Assembly: GCA_016870235.1 (NCBI GenBank) | Contig: VGCB01000005.1 | Location: 1-17,653 of the forward strand | Direction of reading: 5' to 3' | From: Actinomycetota bacterium | GTDB lineage: Bacteria > Actinomycetota > Thermoleophilia > Gaiellales > Gaiellaceae | DNA length: 17,653 nucleotides | In this document: piece by piece, positions 1 through 5,564 of the stretch | Numbering within the stretch: position 1 is the first letter of the stretch | Layout of the letters: each line of letters opens with the position of its first letter | Position numbers and translations under genes: made by a program | The notes under the pieces: generated by a model | The model's database searches: none | What the model was told of the DNA's origin: nothing | The model's input: only the letters and a program-made list of their open reading frames with translations

Positions 1-108
1 ACCGGCCGCTCCGTGCTCCTCTCGGGCAGCGGGCAGGTCGCGTTCGGGATCGCCGCCGCCGCGGTCACCTACGGCGTCGGCGCGCTTCTGGGCACCGCGG
101 TCGGCTGA
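1..108 (+). CDS. C-terminal end of a VIT1/CCC1-family membrane protein (partial)
   Basis: The window opens inside a reading frame that ends with TGA at 106-108. The 35 visible residues begin TGRSVLLSGSGQ and continue with an alanine/glycine-rich membrane segment containing AVTYGVGALLG. A conserved G-R-S-x-L-x-S-G stretch followed by a last helix with a T-Y-x-x-G motif is typical of the C terminus of VIT1/CCC1 transporters, which move iron or manganese across membranes. Only the last helix is visible, so the substrate cannot be inferred. The next gene starts about 30 bases downstream on the same strand, so the two may be co-transcribed. The family call rests on a short stretch and is moderate. 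Confidence 0.55.
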   Translation, partial: TGRSVLLSGSGQVAFGIAAAAVTYGVGALLGTAVG

Positions 109-139
109 CGCCTGCGATCATTGGAGGGTGGGAGGCTCC

Positions 140-907
140 GTGGCCTGGCTCTCGATCGCGCCCGTGAAGGCGCTCGGCCTCGTGCACCCGGACGCGATCG
201 ATCTCGGCCCGCACGGCGTCTCCTCGGACCGGCGCTTCTTCCTCGTCGACGGCGACGGGCGCCTACTGAACGGCAAGCGCGTCGGTCGGCTGGTGCAGGT
301 CCGTCCCACGTACGACGAGCGCGCAGAGACGCTGACCCTGGCGTTCCCGGACGGATCGACGGTGACGGCGGCGACGGACGGGGGCGACCCCGTCGTGGCG
401 GAGCTGTACGGACGGTCGCTGCCCGCGCGGTCCGTCGGCGGCGAGCTGGCGGCGGCGCTCGAGGCGTTCGCCGGCGAGCCGCTGCAGCTCCTGCGGGTGG
501 ACGAGCCCGCCACCGCCGTCGACCGCGATCGCGCGGGCGCCGTCTCGCTCCTCTCGGTCGCGGCGCTCGAGACCCTCGCCGACCGGGCCGGGGTCGACGG
601 GCCGGTCGACGCGCGGCGGTTTCGCATGCTCATCGGCGTCGCGGGCGTCGAGCCGCACGCAGAGGACGAGTGGATCGGGCGTCGCGTGCGGGTCGGCTCC
701 GCGGTCGTCGTCCCGGCGGAGCCGGTCGGCCGCTGCGCGGTGACGACGCAGGATCCGGCGACCGGCGTCCCGGATCTCGACACGCTGCGGGTGATCGGCG
801 ACTACCGCCGCGACGTGCCGACGAACGAGCGGATCCCGTTCGGCGTCTGGGGACGGGTCGAGGAGCCCGGCCGCGTCGCCCTGGGCGACCGGATCGAGCT
901 CGTCTAG
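140..907 (+). CDS. MOSC domain-containing protein (MOSC_N beta barrel + MOSC)
   Basis: A protein of about 255 residues with both halves of the MOSC architecture. The N-terminal MOSC_N barrel (SIAPVKALGL, then DRRFFLVDGDGR and a KR motif) covers roughly the first 110 residues. The C-terminal MOSC domain carries GRCAVTTQDPATGVPDLDTL, where the cysteine (about residue 199) corresponds to the molybdenum-coordinating cysteine of mARC-type proteins. The family binds sulfurated molybdenum cofactor and supports reduction of N-hydroxylated compounds or sulfur transfer; the substrate here is unknown. The GTG at 140 is preferred because GGGAGG lies at 130-135. A GTG at 128 would add four residues (MGGS) but has no properly spaced ribosome site. 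The TAG stop at 905-907 lies inside the first arm of a long inverted repeat. Confidence 0.85.
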   Translation: MAWLSIAPVKALGLVHPDAIDLGPHGVSSDRRFFLVDGDGRLLNGKRVGRLVQVRPTYDERAETLTLAFPDGSTVTAATDGGDPVVAELYGRSLPARSVGGELAAALEAFAGEPLQLLRVDEPATAVDRDRAGAVSLLSVAALETLADRAGVDGPVDARRFRMLIGVAGVEPHAEDEWIGRRVRVGSAVVVPAEPVGRCAVTTQDPATGVPDLDTLRVIGDYRRDVPTNERIPFGVWGRVEEPGRVALGDRIELV

Positions 908-960
908 TGCGGCGTCTCACAACGTTGGGCCGGAAACGATGGTTGTGAGACACCGCACTA
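905..960. repeat. Long inverted repeat (19-bp arms) over the MOSC stop codon
   Basis: Arms at 905-923 and 942-960 are reverse complements at 18 of 19 positions and enclose an 18-base loop. The single mismatch (C914 against A) would be a G-U pair in a minus-strand transcript. The first arm begins with the TAG stop of the MOSC gene. It could act as a terminator, but no T-run follows, and arm and loop lengths resemble the long hairpins at 5342-5489, so a mobile palindromic element is equally possible. Confidence 0.8.
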
Positions 961-1063
961 CCATGCTTGCTGCACGCCGGCCATGCCAGGACGGTGCGGA
1001 GACACCGGACGGGCGTGATCCTGAAGCGGTCGCAGCGCGTTTCACCCGGTTTCGGGTGCAACG

Positions 1064-1195
1064 CTACGAGAAGCCGCACGAGATCCGCGCGACGACCGAC
1101 CCCGCGGCGACGACGAGCACGAGCACCGCCGCGACGAACCACAGCCAGGCGACGAGCGTGCTCGGTCGACGCTTGGGATCGAGCGGGGATCTCAT
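1064..1195 (-). CDS. Possible small single-pass membrane protein, 43 aa
   Basis: This short frame encodes a basic N terminus (MRSPLDPKRRPST), one clear membrane segment (LVAWLWFVAAVLVLVVAAGS) and a short tail ending CGFS. The positive-inside pattern and the single helix look like a genuine small membrane protein rather than a chance frame. On the minus strand AGGAAG lies about ten bases before the chosen ATG; another ATG three codons upstream sits directly on that site. The frame extends further upstream, through a long inverted repeat, but that part has no protein-like character. Function unknown. It lies in a decayed stretch, so it could be a relic. Confidence 0.4.
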   Translation of the reverse strand: MRSPLDPKRRPSTLVAWLWFVAAVLVLVVAAGSVVARISCGFS

Positions 1196-1276
1196 CGGTC
1201 GCATTCTTCCTGATCTGCCGGGTGTTCCGTGTGCCGGTAGGTCGCCTTTCGAGCGCGTGCGGGCGACGGCCGTCTG

Positions 1277-1367
1277 AGCCTGGATCCACCGATTGGCGTG
1301 ATCGCGGGTCGCCTGCCTGGCGAGCCTGGCAGGATGCACCGCCCGCGCCAATCGGTGGATCCAGGCT
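1277..1367. repeat. 91-bp palindromic element with perfect 22-bp arms
   Basis: Arms at 1277-1298 and 1346-1367 are perfect reverse complements, the first beginning AGCCTGGATCCACCG. The 47-base interior holds a second hairpin with 6-bp arms at 1312-1317 and 1328-1333, so the whole element can fold as one nested structure. It lies between the possible small membrane gene and the chemotaxis-receptor remnant, in no convincing reading frame. There is no transposase, and I see no target duplication outside the arms. Confidence 0.85.
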
Positions 1368-1458
1368 GAGCACGTCCGCCGGCGCGCTGCGCCGGTCCGA
1401 TCGTGCCGCGCCGCCGCCGCTCCCGGTCCGGGGCCTCAATGACCCCCGGGCGCTGCCG

Positions 1459-1734
1459 AGGACGATCATCCAGGACATCCAGCTCGGGACGAAGCGAGCG
1501 GTCGAGGCCATGGATCACGGACGCACCGAGGTGCGCGTCGGGCGCCGGCGCCGTCCGCGACGAATCCAGTCCGTCGCGGCCGTGAGCCAGCAGAACGCCG
1601 CCTCCGCGGAGGAGGTTGCGGCCTCGGCGGAGGAGACGACGGCGTCGACGGAGCGTGTCTCCATGTCGGCGACGGATCTCGCCCGTGGCGCCACCGACCT
1701 GGCGTCGCTCGCCTCGCGGTTCGACATCGGCTGA
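1459..1734 (+). pseudogene. Remnant of a methyl-accepting chemotaxis protein (C-terminal end)
   Basis: The frame ending at TGA 1732-1734 carries recognisable chemoreceptor signalling-domain sequence. First comes IIQDIQLGTKRAVEAMDHG (from about 1465), matching the part that usually reads as an I-x-x-I-Q-x-x-T-x-x-A-V-x-A-M-x-x-G helix. A short arginine-rich stretch follows, then SVAAVSQQNAASAEEVAAS and the usual end, in which residues such as LASLASRF close the coiled coil. In intact receptors about 30 more residues lie between these blocks, and the whole sensor, membrane and HAMP part should precede them. Neither is present, and no start is credible. I read it as a decayed gene with an internal deletion. 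Confidence 0.7.
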
Positions 1735-1748
1735 CGGGCCGACCTCTC

Positions 1749-1782
1749 CATGGGCAACGCAGGCGATCCTGCGTTGCCCGTG
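1749..1782. terminator. Strong stem-loop, 15-bp stem and 4-base loop
   Basis: GGGCAACGCAGG (1752-1763) pairs perfectly with 1768-1779 around the loop CGAT, and three further outer pairs include one G-U. It sits 15 bases after the stop of the chemoreceptor remnant and before the DUF1508 gene. It has the form of a terminator without a U-tract, as is common in high-GC actinobacteria, and is probably the old terminator of the decayed receptor gene. Confidence 0.65.
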
Positions 1783-1845
1783 AATCGCCGCGTCGTCAGG
1801 TGCGCCTGCGACCATGGGCGCGTCATCACACCTCCAGGAGGCAAT

Positions 1846-2187
1846 GTGCCAGCGAAGTTCGTTCTCAAGAAAGGCGCGACCGGGAAGTTCCGCTTCACGC
1901 TCGTGGCGACGAACGGCCAGGTCGTGGCCACGAGCCAGGCGTACGAGACGAAGCGCGCCGCCCTCAGCGGCATCGCTTCGGTGCAGAAGATCGCCGGCGG
2001 TGCGCCGGTCGACGATCTCAGCGCACCGGCTCCGAAGGCCGCTCCCGCGAAGCCTGCGGCGAAGAAGCCTGCAGCCGCGGCTGCGGCGAAGAAGCCGGCC
2101 GCACGCAAGCCGGCTGCTCGCAAGCCGGCCGCCAAGAAGCCGGCCGCGAAGAAGCCGGCCGCCAAGAAGCCGGCCCCGCGAAGGTAG
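1846..2187 (+). CDS. DUF1508 (YegP-like) protein with Lys/Pro/Ala-rich C-terminal tail
   Basis: A 113-residue protein. Residues 1-50 (VPAKFVLKKGATGKFRFTL, then NGQVVATSQAYETKRAALSGIASVQK) match one DUF1508/YegP unit: a small beta-beta-beta-alpha domain with the conserved F-R-x-x-L and Y-x-x-K-x-x-A positions. From about residue 60 the chain becomes a low-complexity tail of A-K-K-P-A and A-R-K-P-A repeats ending PAPRR, very like the basic tails of histone-H1-like and HU-like actinobacterial proteins. A perfect AGGAGG at 1836-1841, four bases before GTG 1846, fixes the start and excludes the longer upstream frame. The basic tail suggests nucleic-acid binding; the role of DUF1508 itself is not established. 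Confidence 0.85.
   Translation: MPAKFVLKKGATGKFRFTLVATNGQVVATSQAYETKRAALSGIASVQKIAGGAPVDDLSAPAPKAAPAKPAAKKPAAAAAAKKPAARKPAARKPAAKKPAAKKPAAKKPAPRR
2047..2178 (+). repeat. In-gene tandem repeat encoding AKKPA / ARKPA
   Basis: Imperfect repeats of a 15-base unit (AAGAAGCCGGCCGCC and variants with CGCAAG) encode successive A-K-K-P-A or A-R-K-P-A pentads in the tail of the DUF1508 protein. The near-identical last copies suggest recent expansion by slippage, so tail length is likely to vary between strains. Confidence 0.8.
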
Positions 2188-2193
2188 TCGCGA

Positions 2194-2221
2194 GCGGGGC
2201 CGCCGACCGCGGCGGCCCCGC
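2194..2221. terminator. GC-rich stem-loop between convergent genes
   Basis: GCGGGGCCGCC (2194-2204) pairs perfectly with GGCGGCCCCGC (2211-2221) around a six-base loop. It begins seven bases after the DUF1508 stop and 33 bases from the stop of the converging membrane-protein gene, so it could serve both. No U-tract follows on either strand. Confidence 0.7.
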
Positions 2222-2253
2222 GACTCCGCCCGCTGGCCCGCCCGTCCGCCGCG

Positions 2254-3096
2254 TCAGCTCGTCGCCAGGGCGATGCCGACGAGCGTCGGCAGCACGATCC
2301 AGACGCCGATCGTGAGCACGATCGCGACGAACGCGAACGTGCGGGACTGATCCCGCGGCGGCCGCCGGCACGACCCCATCGTCTCCCAGAGGCGCTTCAT
2401 CGGCTCGGCCGCCGTCAGTCTGATCCGCCGGCTCGCCATCGCGGTGCCGCGCAGGGTGATCCACGAGATCCCGACCCCGATCAGCGCGCCCGCCAGGCCG
2501 ACGAGAAGAGCAACCCACCACGTCGAGAACGCGAAGCCGTCCGCGGCACGGAAGACGGTCGCGAGCAGCGGCAGGGCGAGGCCGCCGAGCACGAACGACG
2601 GCACGCCGATCGACCTCCGCTTGAAGATCTCGCGCATGCCCTCGGCCTCCAGGCGCGCGCGGCGCAGCATGCGCCGCTCGGGCGTCCGGGGCACCGTCTG
2701 CATCTCGCGGAGCCAGTAGAGGTTCCGCATCTCGGTGGCGGCGTCGCGCAGGTAGGAGACGACGATGTAGCGCGCGACGAGCTGCACGCCCCAGCGCATG
2801 AGGGTCTTGAACGGGCCGAGCGACGAGCCCACGCGCGAGCCGTGATAGCCGTTCCGGCCGAGCGTCTCCAGGGAGGCGACGGCGCGACGGTGATCCGCCT
2901 CGAACCGGTCGGGCGCGTGCAGCGCATCGGTACGTGCGAGCTCGATCAGCATCTCGCGCTCGCGCGGCGAGTTGACGTGGAGCTCGTCGAGGAAGCCGGC
3001 GATCGCGTCGTCGTCCCCCGCGAGCAGCTCGAGGCGCTCGATCGGGTTCTCGACCTCGCCGTCGCCCCGGGATGCGGGAAGGTGGAGATCGGTCAC
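2254..3096 (-). CDS. Unrecognised multi-pass membrane protein, 280 aa
   Basis: I do not recognise a family. The first 160 or so residues are polar and mostly helical, rich in Glu and Arg (for example NPIERLELLAGDDDAIAGFL and LRDAATEMRNLYWLREMQ). The last third has three likely membrane helices: SFVLGGLALPLLATVF, WWVALLVGLAGALIGVGI and FAFVAIVLTIGVWIVLPTLV. A membrane-anchored protein with a large cytoplasmic N-terminal helical domain is the simplest reading. The GTG at 3094-3096 is the best start, though no strong ribosome site precedes it. The gene is divergent from the zinc protease across an 86-base gap that must hold both promoters, and it converges on the DUF1508 gene. Normal codon use argues that it is real. 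Confidence 0.75.
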   Translation of the reverse strand: MTDLHLPASRGDGEVENPIERLELLAGDDDAIAGFLDELHVNSPREREMLIELARTDALHAPDRFEADHRRAVASLETLGRNGYHGSRVGSSLGPFKTLMRWGVQLVARYIVVSYLRDAATEMRNLYWLREMQTVPRTPERRMLRRARLEAEGMREIFKRRSIGVPSFVLGGLALPLLATVFRAADGFAFSTWWVALLVGLAGALIGVGISWITLRGTAMASRRIRLTAAEPMKRLWETMGSCRRPPRDQSRTFAFVAIVLTIGVWIVLPTLVGIALATS

Positions 3097-3182
3097 GCCA
3101 GGGCGGATCGTACTGCGCCGGTGGCGTGCGCTCGCGGCGATGCACGGTAGGAGATCGACCTCCGATCGCCGCTGGTAGGCTC

Positions 3183-3875
3183 ATGGGAATGGGCGGCCTG
3201 GGGCTCTATCTGATCCTGCTCGTTCCGACTCTCGTGCTCGGCCTCGCCGTGCAGGGCTGGTTGCGGAAGACGGTCGCGACGTACGCGCAGGTCGGCACGG
3301 GAAGCGGCCTCACCGGCGCGCAGGTCGCACGGACGATCCTCGACCGCAACGGCCTTCACGACGTGCCGGTCGAGCCGTCGCCCGGCGGCCCGCTCTCCGA
3401 CCACTACGACCCGCGAACGCGTTCGGTCCACCTGTCGCAGGGGGTCTACGACGCCTCGTCGGTCGCCGCTGCGGCGATCGGGGCGCACGAGGTCGGGCAC
3501 GCGATCCAGCACGCCCGGGCCTACGGGCCGTTCCGCGCCCGCGCGGCGATGTGGCCGGCAGTCGCGTTCGCGTCGCAGGCGTGGCTCTTCCTGCTGCTGA
3601 TCGGCGCCGTCATGAACGCGATCGGCCTGATCCAGGTGGCGATCGCCCTGTACGCCGTCGTCGTCGTCTTCCAGCTCGTCACGCTTCCCGTCGAGTTCGA
3701 CGCCTCGAAGCGCGCGATGGTGCACGTGCGCGAGCTCGGCCTCGTCACCGAGGGCGAGCGCGGCGGGGCGCGCAAGGTGCTGAACGCGGCCGCGATGACG
3801 TACGTCGCGGCGGCGCTCGCGGCGCTCACCCAGCTCCTGTACTTCGTGCTGGCGTACCTCGGCAACAGGAACTGA
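3183..3875 (+). CDS. Neutral zinc metallopeptidase, YugP family
   Basis: A 230-residue membrane protease of typical YugP length. It has an N-terminal membrane helix (LGLYLILLVPTLVLGLAVQG), the zinc site HEVGH at residues 102-106 within AIGAHEVGHAIQHARAYGP, and the third-ligand motif LPVEFDASKRA, with Glu at about 171. There are membrane helices near 130-145 and 148-168, and a last one near 207-226. D-H-Y-D-P-R-T-R and the following V-x-L-S-x-x-V-Y are also standard in the family. YugP proteins are integral-membrane zinc peptidases of unknown physiological substrate. The chosen ATG follows GGTAGG; another ATG lies two codons in. CapA starts only 30 bases downstream, so the two are probably co-transcribed. 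Confidence 0.9.
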   Translation: MGMGGLGLYLILLVPTLVLGLAVQGWLRKTVATYAQVGTGSGLTGAQVARTILDRNGLHDVPVEPSPGGPLSDHYDPRTRSVHLSQGVYDASSVAAAAIGAHEVGHAIQHARAYGPFRARAAMWPAVAFASQAWLFLLLIGAVMNAIGLIQVAIALYAVVVVFQLVTLPVEFDASKRAMVHVRELGLVTEGERGGARKVLNAAAMTYVAAALAALTQLLYFVLAYLGNRN

Positions 3876-3905
3876 TCCCATGAACGGTCGCGGGACGGGG
3901 GCACG

Positions 3906-5048
3906 GTGAGAGCCGTGCTGCTCGCCCTGCGTGCGGGCGCAGTCGTGGTCGCCTTCGGGTTCTTCGCCTCGCTGCTCGTCGACGGCTCGCCACGGGCCGA
4001 GCCCGCGAGCGGCGGGCGGACGATCCAGGCGACGAAGGCCCCCGCGACGAAGAAGGGGCCGCGCGGGCCGCTCTACGGCCGCGCCGGCGTCGCGGGTGAG
4101 GTGATCTCGTTCGTAGCCGTCGGCGACATCGTCATGGGGACGGGAACCAGGCTGCCTCCGAAGGACGGTCGCACGTTCTTCGAGGACGTGGGCCCCGACC
4201 TCGCGGGGGACGTCGTGATCGGGAACCTCGAGGGGACGCTTTCCCGCGGCGGCTCCTCCAAGTGCGGCGCCGGCAGCTCGAACTGCTTCGCGTTCCAGTC
4301 GCCGCCACGGTACGCGCGCCATCTCGTCGATGCCGGCTTCACGATCGTCAGCCTCGCGAACAACCACACCTTCGACTACGGCCGAGGCGGGATGCAGCAG
4401 ACGATCGCGGCGCTCGACGCGGTCGGGCTCCCGCACACCGGACGGCCAGGGCAGATCACGACGCTCACCGTCAACGGCGTGCGAATCAACGTCGTCGGTT
4501 TCGCCCCCTATCCGTGGGCGCAGAGCCTCACCGACATCTCGGGTGCAGCGCGCCTCGTGCGCAAGGCCGACGAGACGAGCGCCCTCGTCGTCGTCGTCTT
4601 CCACGGTGGCGCCGAGGGGGCGAGCCAGCAGCACGTGCGCCCCGGGACCGAGATGTTCCTCGGCGAGAACCGCGGCGATCTGAAGCGCTTCGCACGGGCG
4701 GTGATCGACGCCGGCGCCGACCTCGTCGTCGGTAGCGGCCCGCACGTGCTGCGCGGGATGGAGTGGTACAAGGATCGGCTGATCGCCTACTCGCTCGGGG
4801 ACTTCGGCGGGTACGACGTCTTCTCGATGGGCGGGCCGCTCTCGATCAGCGCCATCCTCCGGGTCGAGATTCGAGGCGACGGGACGTTCGAGTCGGGGAT
4901 GGTCGTCCCGACGATCATGGTCGGAAAGGGGATCCCGGCGCGCGACCCCACCGAGCAGGCCCACGAGATCCTCCGCTCCCTCTCCCGCGAGGACTTCGGC
5001 GAGAACGCCGTGCGAATCTCGCCGGCCGGGCTGATCCCGAAGGGGTAG
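3906..5048 (+). CDS. CapA family protein (PGA_cap metallophosphatase-like)
   Basis: A 380-residue exported protein. A hydrophobic N-terminal segment (VLLALRAGAVVVAFGFFASL) acts as signal peptide or anchor, then a Pro/Lys/Ala linker, then the PGA_cap domain from about residue 67. Its metal-site motifs occur in order: GDIVMG (73-78), GNLEG (106-110), LANNHTFDYG (150-159), FHGG.E (232-237) and GPHVLRGMEWYK (278-289), followed by LIAYSLGDF. The family is named after CapA of poly-gamma-glutamate capsule synthesis and shares the calcineurin-like fold, but no capsule genes are nearby, so a capsule role is not supported. The GTG at 3906 is the plausible start. The gene follows the protease in a probable operon and ends at a hairpin cluster. 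Confidence 0.9.
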   Translation: MRAVLLALRAGAVVVAFGFFASLLVDGSPRAEPASGGRTIQATKAPATKKGPRGPLYGRAGVAGEVISFVAVGDIVMGTGTRLPPKDGRTFFEDVGPDLAGDVVIGNLEGTLSRGGSSKCGAGSSNCFAFQSPPRYARHLVDAGFTIVSLANNHTFDYGRGGMQQTIAALDAVGLPHTGRPGQITTLTVNGVRINVVGFAPYPWAQSLTDISGAARLVRKADETSALVVVVFHGGAEGASQQHVRPGTEMFLGENRGDLKRFARAVIDAGADLVVGSGPHVLRGMEWYKDRLIAYSLGDFGGYDVFSMGGPLSISAILRVEIRGDGTFESGMVVPTIMVGKGIPARDPTEQAHEILRSLSREDFGENAVRISPAGLIPKG

Positions 5049-5060
5049 ATACTCGCACTC

Positions 5061-5078
5061 CCGGATCCTGAAGCCAGG
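5061..5078 (-). repeat. Inverted copy of the GGCTTCAGGATCC flank motif
   Basis: Read on the minus strand this is CCTGGCTTCAGGATCCGG, matching at 17 of 18 positions the motif that precedes the two tandem hairpins at 5328 and 5415. It sits 12 bases after the capA stop. Unlike those copies it is not followed by a recognisable hairpin on its own strand, so it looks like a solitary or truncated unit. Confidence 0.7.
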
Positions 5079-5109
5079 GGAACGGGGTTCCCCTAGGGAA
5101 CCCCTCCTG
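5075..5109 (+). terminator. capA terminator region with two mutually exclusive hairpins
   Basis: AGGGGAAC (5076-5083) can pair with GTTCCCCT (5087-5094). Alternatively GGGGTTCCC (5084-5092) can pair with GGGAACCCC (5096-5104). The two share bases, so only one can form. An outer CAGG/CCTG pairing closes the region. It lies about 30 bases after the capA stop and is followed by moderately T-rich sequence, which fits termination. Confidence 0.6.
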
Positions 5110-5135
5110 CATTTGTGTCGTGCATCTGCCTTTTC

Positions 5136-5159
5136 CGCGTCTGGCTTCAGCCAGACGCG
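5136..5159 (+). repeat. 24-bp palindrome, copy 1 (REP-like)
   Basis: CGCGTCTGGCT (5136-5146) and AGCCAGACGCG (5149-5159) are perfect complements separated only by TC. The asymmetric centre gives the palindrome an orientation. An identical copy lies at 12447, and an exact reverse complement lies 82 bases downstream at 5242. It is intergenic. Confidence 0.9.
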
Positions 5160-5241
5160 AACCAACGGACGCCGTAGCTAACCAAGGAGCCCAGAAGCAC
5201 ACCGACGCCCGATCCCGTGCAGATCTCTCTGTCCCTGCGGA

Positions 5242-5265
5242 CGCGTCTGGCTGAAGCCAGACGCG
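5242..5265 (-). repeat. 24-bp palindrome, copy 2, inverted relative to copy 1
   Basis: Same 11-bp arms as copy 1 with centre GA, so the element is the exact reverse complement of the copy at 5136. The two copies face each other across 5160-5241, an inverted doublet able to form one large cruciform. The 82-base interior holds no reading frame of note. Confidence 0.9.
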
Positions 5266-5327
5266 GAGGCTGTGGGGCACGGTGCCAGACTCGAGCGCGA
5301 GGGAGGGGTCCCAGGGAGCCGCAGGTT

Positions 5328-5415
5328 CCCGGCTTCAGGATCCGGGTGTGCGCGCGTCTGCTACCTCGCGTCCCTCGCCCAGCAGACGCGCGCACACCCG
5401 GCAAACCAACACAGC
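5328..5415 (+). repeat. Hairpin unit A: conserved flank plus perfect 21-bp stem-loop
   Basis: The unit starts with CCCGGCTTCAGGATCC (5328-5343), identical to the start of unit B. A hairpin with perfect 21-bp arms at 5342-5362 and 5381-5401 and an 18-base loop follows, then GGCAAACCAACACAG, which resembles the end of unit B. The hairpin sequence itself is unrelated to that of unit B. Unit B begins directly after. Confidence 0.85.
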
Positions 5416-5504
5416 CCGGCTTCAGGATCCGTTGCTCCGCGGGTCCGGTACCTGGTCGAGCAACCACCACCGGATCCGCGGAGCAACGGCAAACAAGAAC
5501 AGCG
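5415..5504 (+). repeat. Hairpin unit B: same flank, different 20-bp stem-loop
   Basis: It starts with the same 16 bases as unit A (5415-5430). The arms at 5429-5448 and 5470-5489 pair over 20 positions, with one G-U in a plus-strand transcript, and the loop can form a small TGGT/ACCA stem. It ends in GGCAAACAAGAACAG, 12 of 15 bases shared with unit A. The period from A to B is 87 bases. Confidence 0.85.
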
Positions 5505-5543
5505 CGCCTGCTGCAGCCGTGAACGCCACTCGAGCAGGCGCGC
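5502..5543 (-). terminator. Stem-loop downstream of inositol-3-phosphate synthase
   Basis: GCGCGCCTGCT (5502-5512) pairs perfectly with AGCAGGCGCGC (5533-5543) around a 20-base loop. It starts 22 bases beyond the stop of the converging inositol-phosphate synthase gene and is the nearest candidate terminator for it. It lacks the conserved GGCTTCAGGATCC flank, which separates it from units A and B. Confidence 0.5.
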
Positions 5544-5564
5544 AAGCCCGCGGCAGCGAAGACG

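Noticed and set aside
1750..1845. Longer start for the DUF1508 protein at 1750
   Set aside because: The extension passes through a strong hairpin, and a perfect AGGAGG four bases before GTG 1846 marks the real start.
3183..5048. Capsule (poly-gamma-glutamate) synthesis locus
   Set aside because: A CapA-type protein alone does not indicate a capsule; no ligase (CapB) or CapC-type gene adjoins it.
3093..5165. 690-codon minus-strand frame across the protease and CapA genes
   Set aside because: It runs antisense through two well-supported genes and through a palindromic repeat, and its composition is low complexity.
5328..5543. CRISPR array
   Set aside because: Only two copies of a 16-base motif exist, the intervening segments are perfect palindromes rather than unique spacers, and no cas gene is present.
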